Positions 5,190 to 5,506 of a stretch of 5,506 bases of DNA are shown here, piece after piece. Under the pieces are notes generated by a model, which was not told the origin of the DNA, did no database searches, and saw only the letters and a program-made list of their open reading frames with translations. The DNA is from Betaproteobacteria bacterium (GTDB taxonomy: Bacteria; Pseudomonadota; Gammaproteobacteria; Tethybacterales; Tethybacteraceae). The DNA lies in NCBI GenBank assembly GCA_026710225.1, contig JAPORI010000015.1, positions 1 to 5,506 of the forward strand. Direction: 5' to 3'. The first letter of the stretch is position 1, and every line of letters begins with the position of its first letter. The translations under genes and the position numbers were made by a program.

Positions 5190-5506
5190 TCCCGCCTCTG
5201 GGATCGAGTTTTTCGATCTTGCTCACCTTGCCGTCGGCGAAGGTTATCTGGCCGCTCAGCCGCTCGTCGGTCTTGGCGTCGCGGCGCTGGTAATAGTAGA
5301 TCCAGATCTCCTCTTCCAGTTCCCAGCGGGTCTGCGGCGGGCCAAGCAGGGCGCGCACCTTTTTCTGGGACATGCCCAGCGAAACCTTGTCAAAATCACT
5401 GATTTGCGCTTCGTTGCCCTGATTGACCGCGATATCCGCAACCCAGAAGTTCGTACAGCCGGCCGCAGCGAGGGCCGCCAGCAGGAGCAAGGTTGACAGC
5501 CAGCGC
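5182..5506 (-). CDS. bamE: Outer-membrane assembly lipoprotein BamE (SmpA/OmlA), 5'-truncated
   Basis: BamE is a small outer-membrane lipoprotein of the BAM complex, which folds beta-barrel proteins into the outer membrane. The visible frame runs from the window edge to TAG at 5184-5182. Its first residues, Arg-Trp-Leu-Ser-Thr followed by a Leu/Ala-rich stretch and Ala-Ala-Gly-Cys, are a type II signal peptide with Cys at 5457-5455, so the true start lies just past the right edge. The TTG at 5490 is inside the signal peptide. The mature part has the family pattern: NQGN, then LGMSQKKVRALLGPP, a WIYYYQRR strand, and ITFADGKVSKIE at the end. The lipobox has Ala at -3, which is tolerated but less common than Leu. 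The gene overlaps dapB by 8 bp. This bamE-dapB order is familiar from betaproteobacteria, where fur is a common neighbour. Confidence 0.93.
   Translation of the reverse strand, partial: RWLSTLLLLAALAAAGCTNFWVADIAVNQGNEAQISDFDKVSLGMSQKKVRALLGPPQTRWELEEEIWIYYYQRRDAKTDERLSGQITFADGKVSKIEKLDPRGGSE
5195..5199 (-). promoter_or_regulatory. Ribosome binding site deciding the GTG start of dapB
   Basis: AGAGG on the minus strand, inside the last codons of bamE, lies 5 nt before the GTG at 5189. It supports a GTG start overlapping the bamE stop. Confidence 0.65.

Noticed and set aside
4494..5402. Long plus-strand open frames antisense to dapB and bamE (also 4783-5496)
   Set aside because: They lie opposite genes with complete family motifs and encode Arg/Ala/Pro-rich sequence typical of GC-rich antisense frames.

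Overview
The window comes from a GC-rich Gram-negative bacterium. Genes for outer-membrane lipoproteins, including the Bam-complex subunit BamE, show the Gram-negative envelope. The bamE-dapB pair is an arrangement I know from betaproteobacteria, where it usually lies next to fur, so a betaproteobacterium or close relative is the best guess. That placement is inference; no rRNA or other phylogenetic marker is present.

Layout, left to right. (1) Positions 1-1580 (+): a 5'-truncated gene for a lipidated subtilisin-family (S8) surface protease. It has a C-terminal region that looks like an outer-membrane beta-barrel, resembling SphB1/NalP autotransporters. (2) Positions 1500-2525 (-): an unrecognised, mostly helical soluble protein whose 3' end overlaps the protease gene tail-to-tail by 81 bp. 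It is preceded by a near-consensus extended -10 promoter. (3) Positions 2703-3326 (-): a Mn-type superoxide dismutase. (4) Positions 3414-4334 (+): ribF, the bifunctional riboflavin kinase/FAD synthetase, divergent from sodA across an 87-bp gap that holds a 19-bp inverted repeat. (5) Positions 4371-5189 (-): dapB of lysine/diaminopimelate synthesis, convergent with ribF. (6) Positions 5182-5506 (-): bamE, running off the right edge and overlapping dapB by 8 bp, so the two are almost certainly co-transcribed.

The right half is conserved housekeeping: envelope assembly, cell-wall/lysine precursor synthesis, flavin cofactors and oxidative defence. The left third is accessory in character. It holds a divergent surface protease in which the catalytic Asp motif cannot be found at its expected place, and an orphan gene entangled with its 3' end. 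I found no tRNA, rRNA, CRISPR array, insertion sequence or clear riboswitch. The largest gene-free stretch is about 177 bp (2526-2702).
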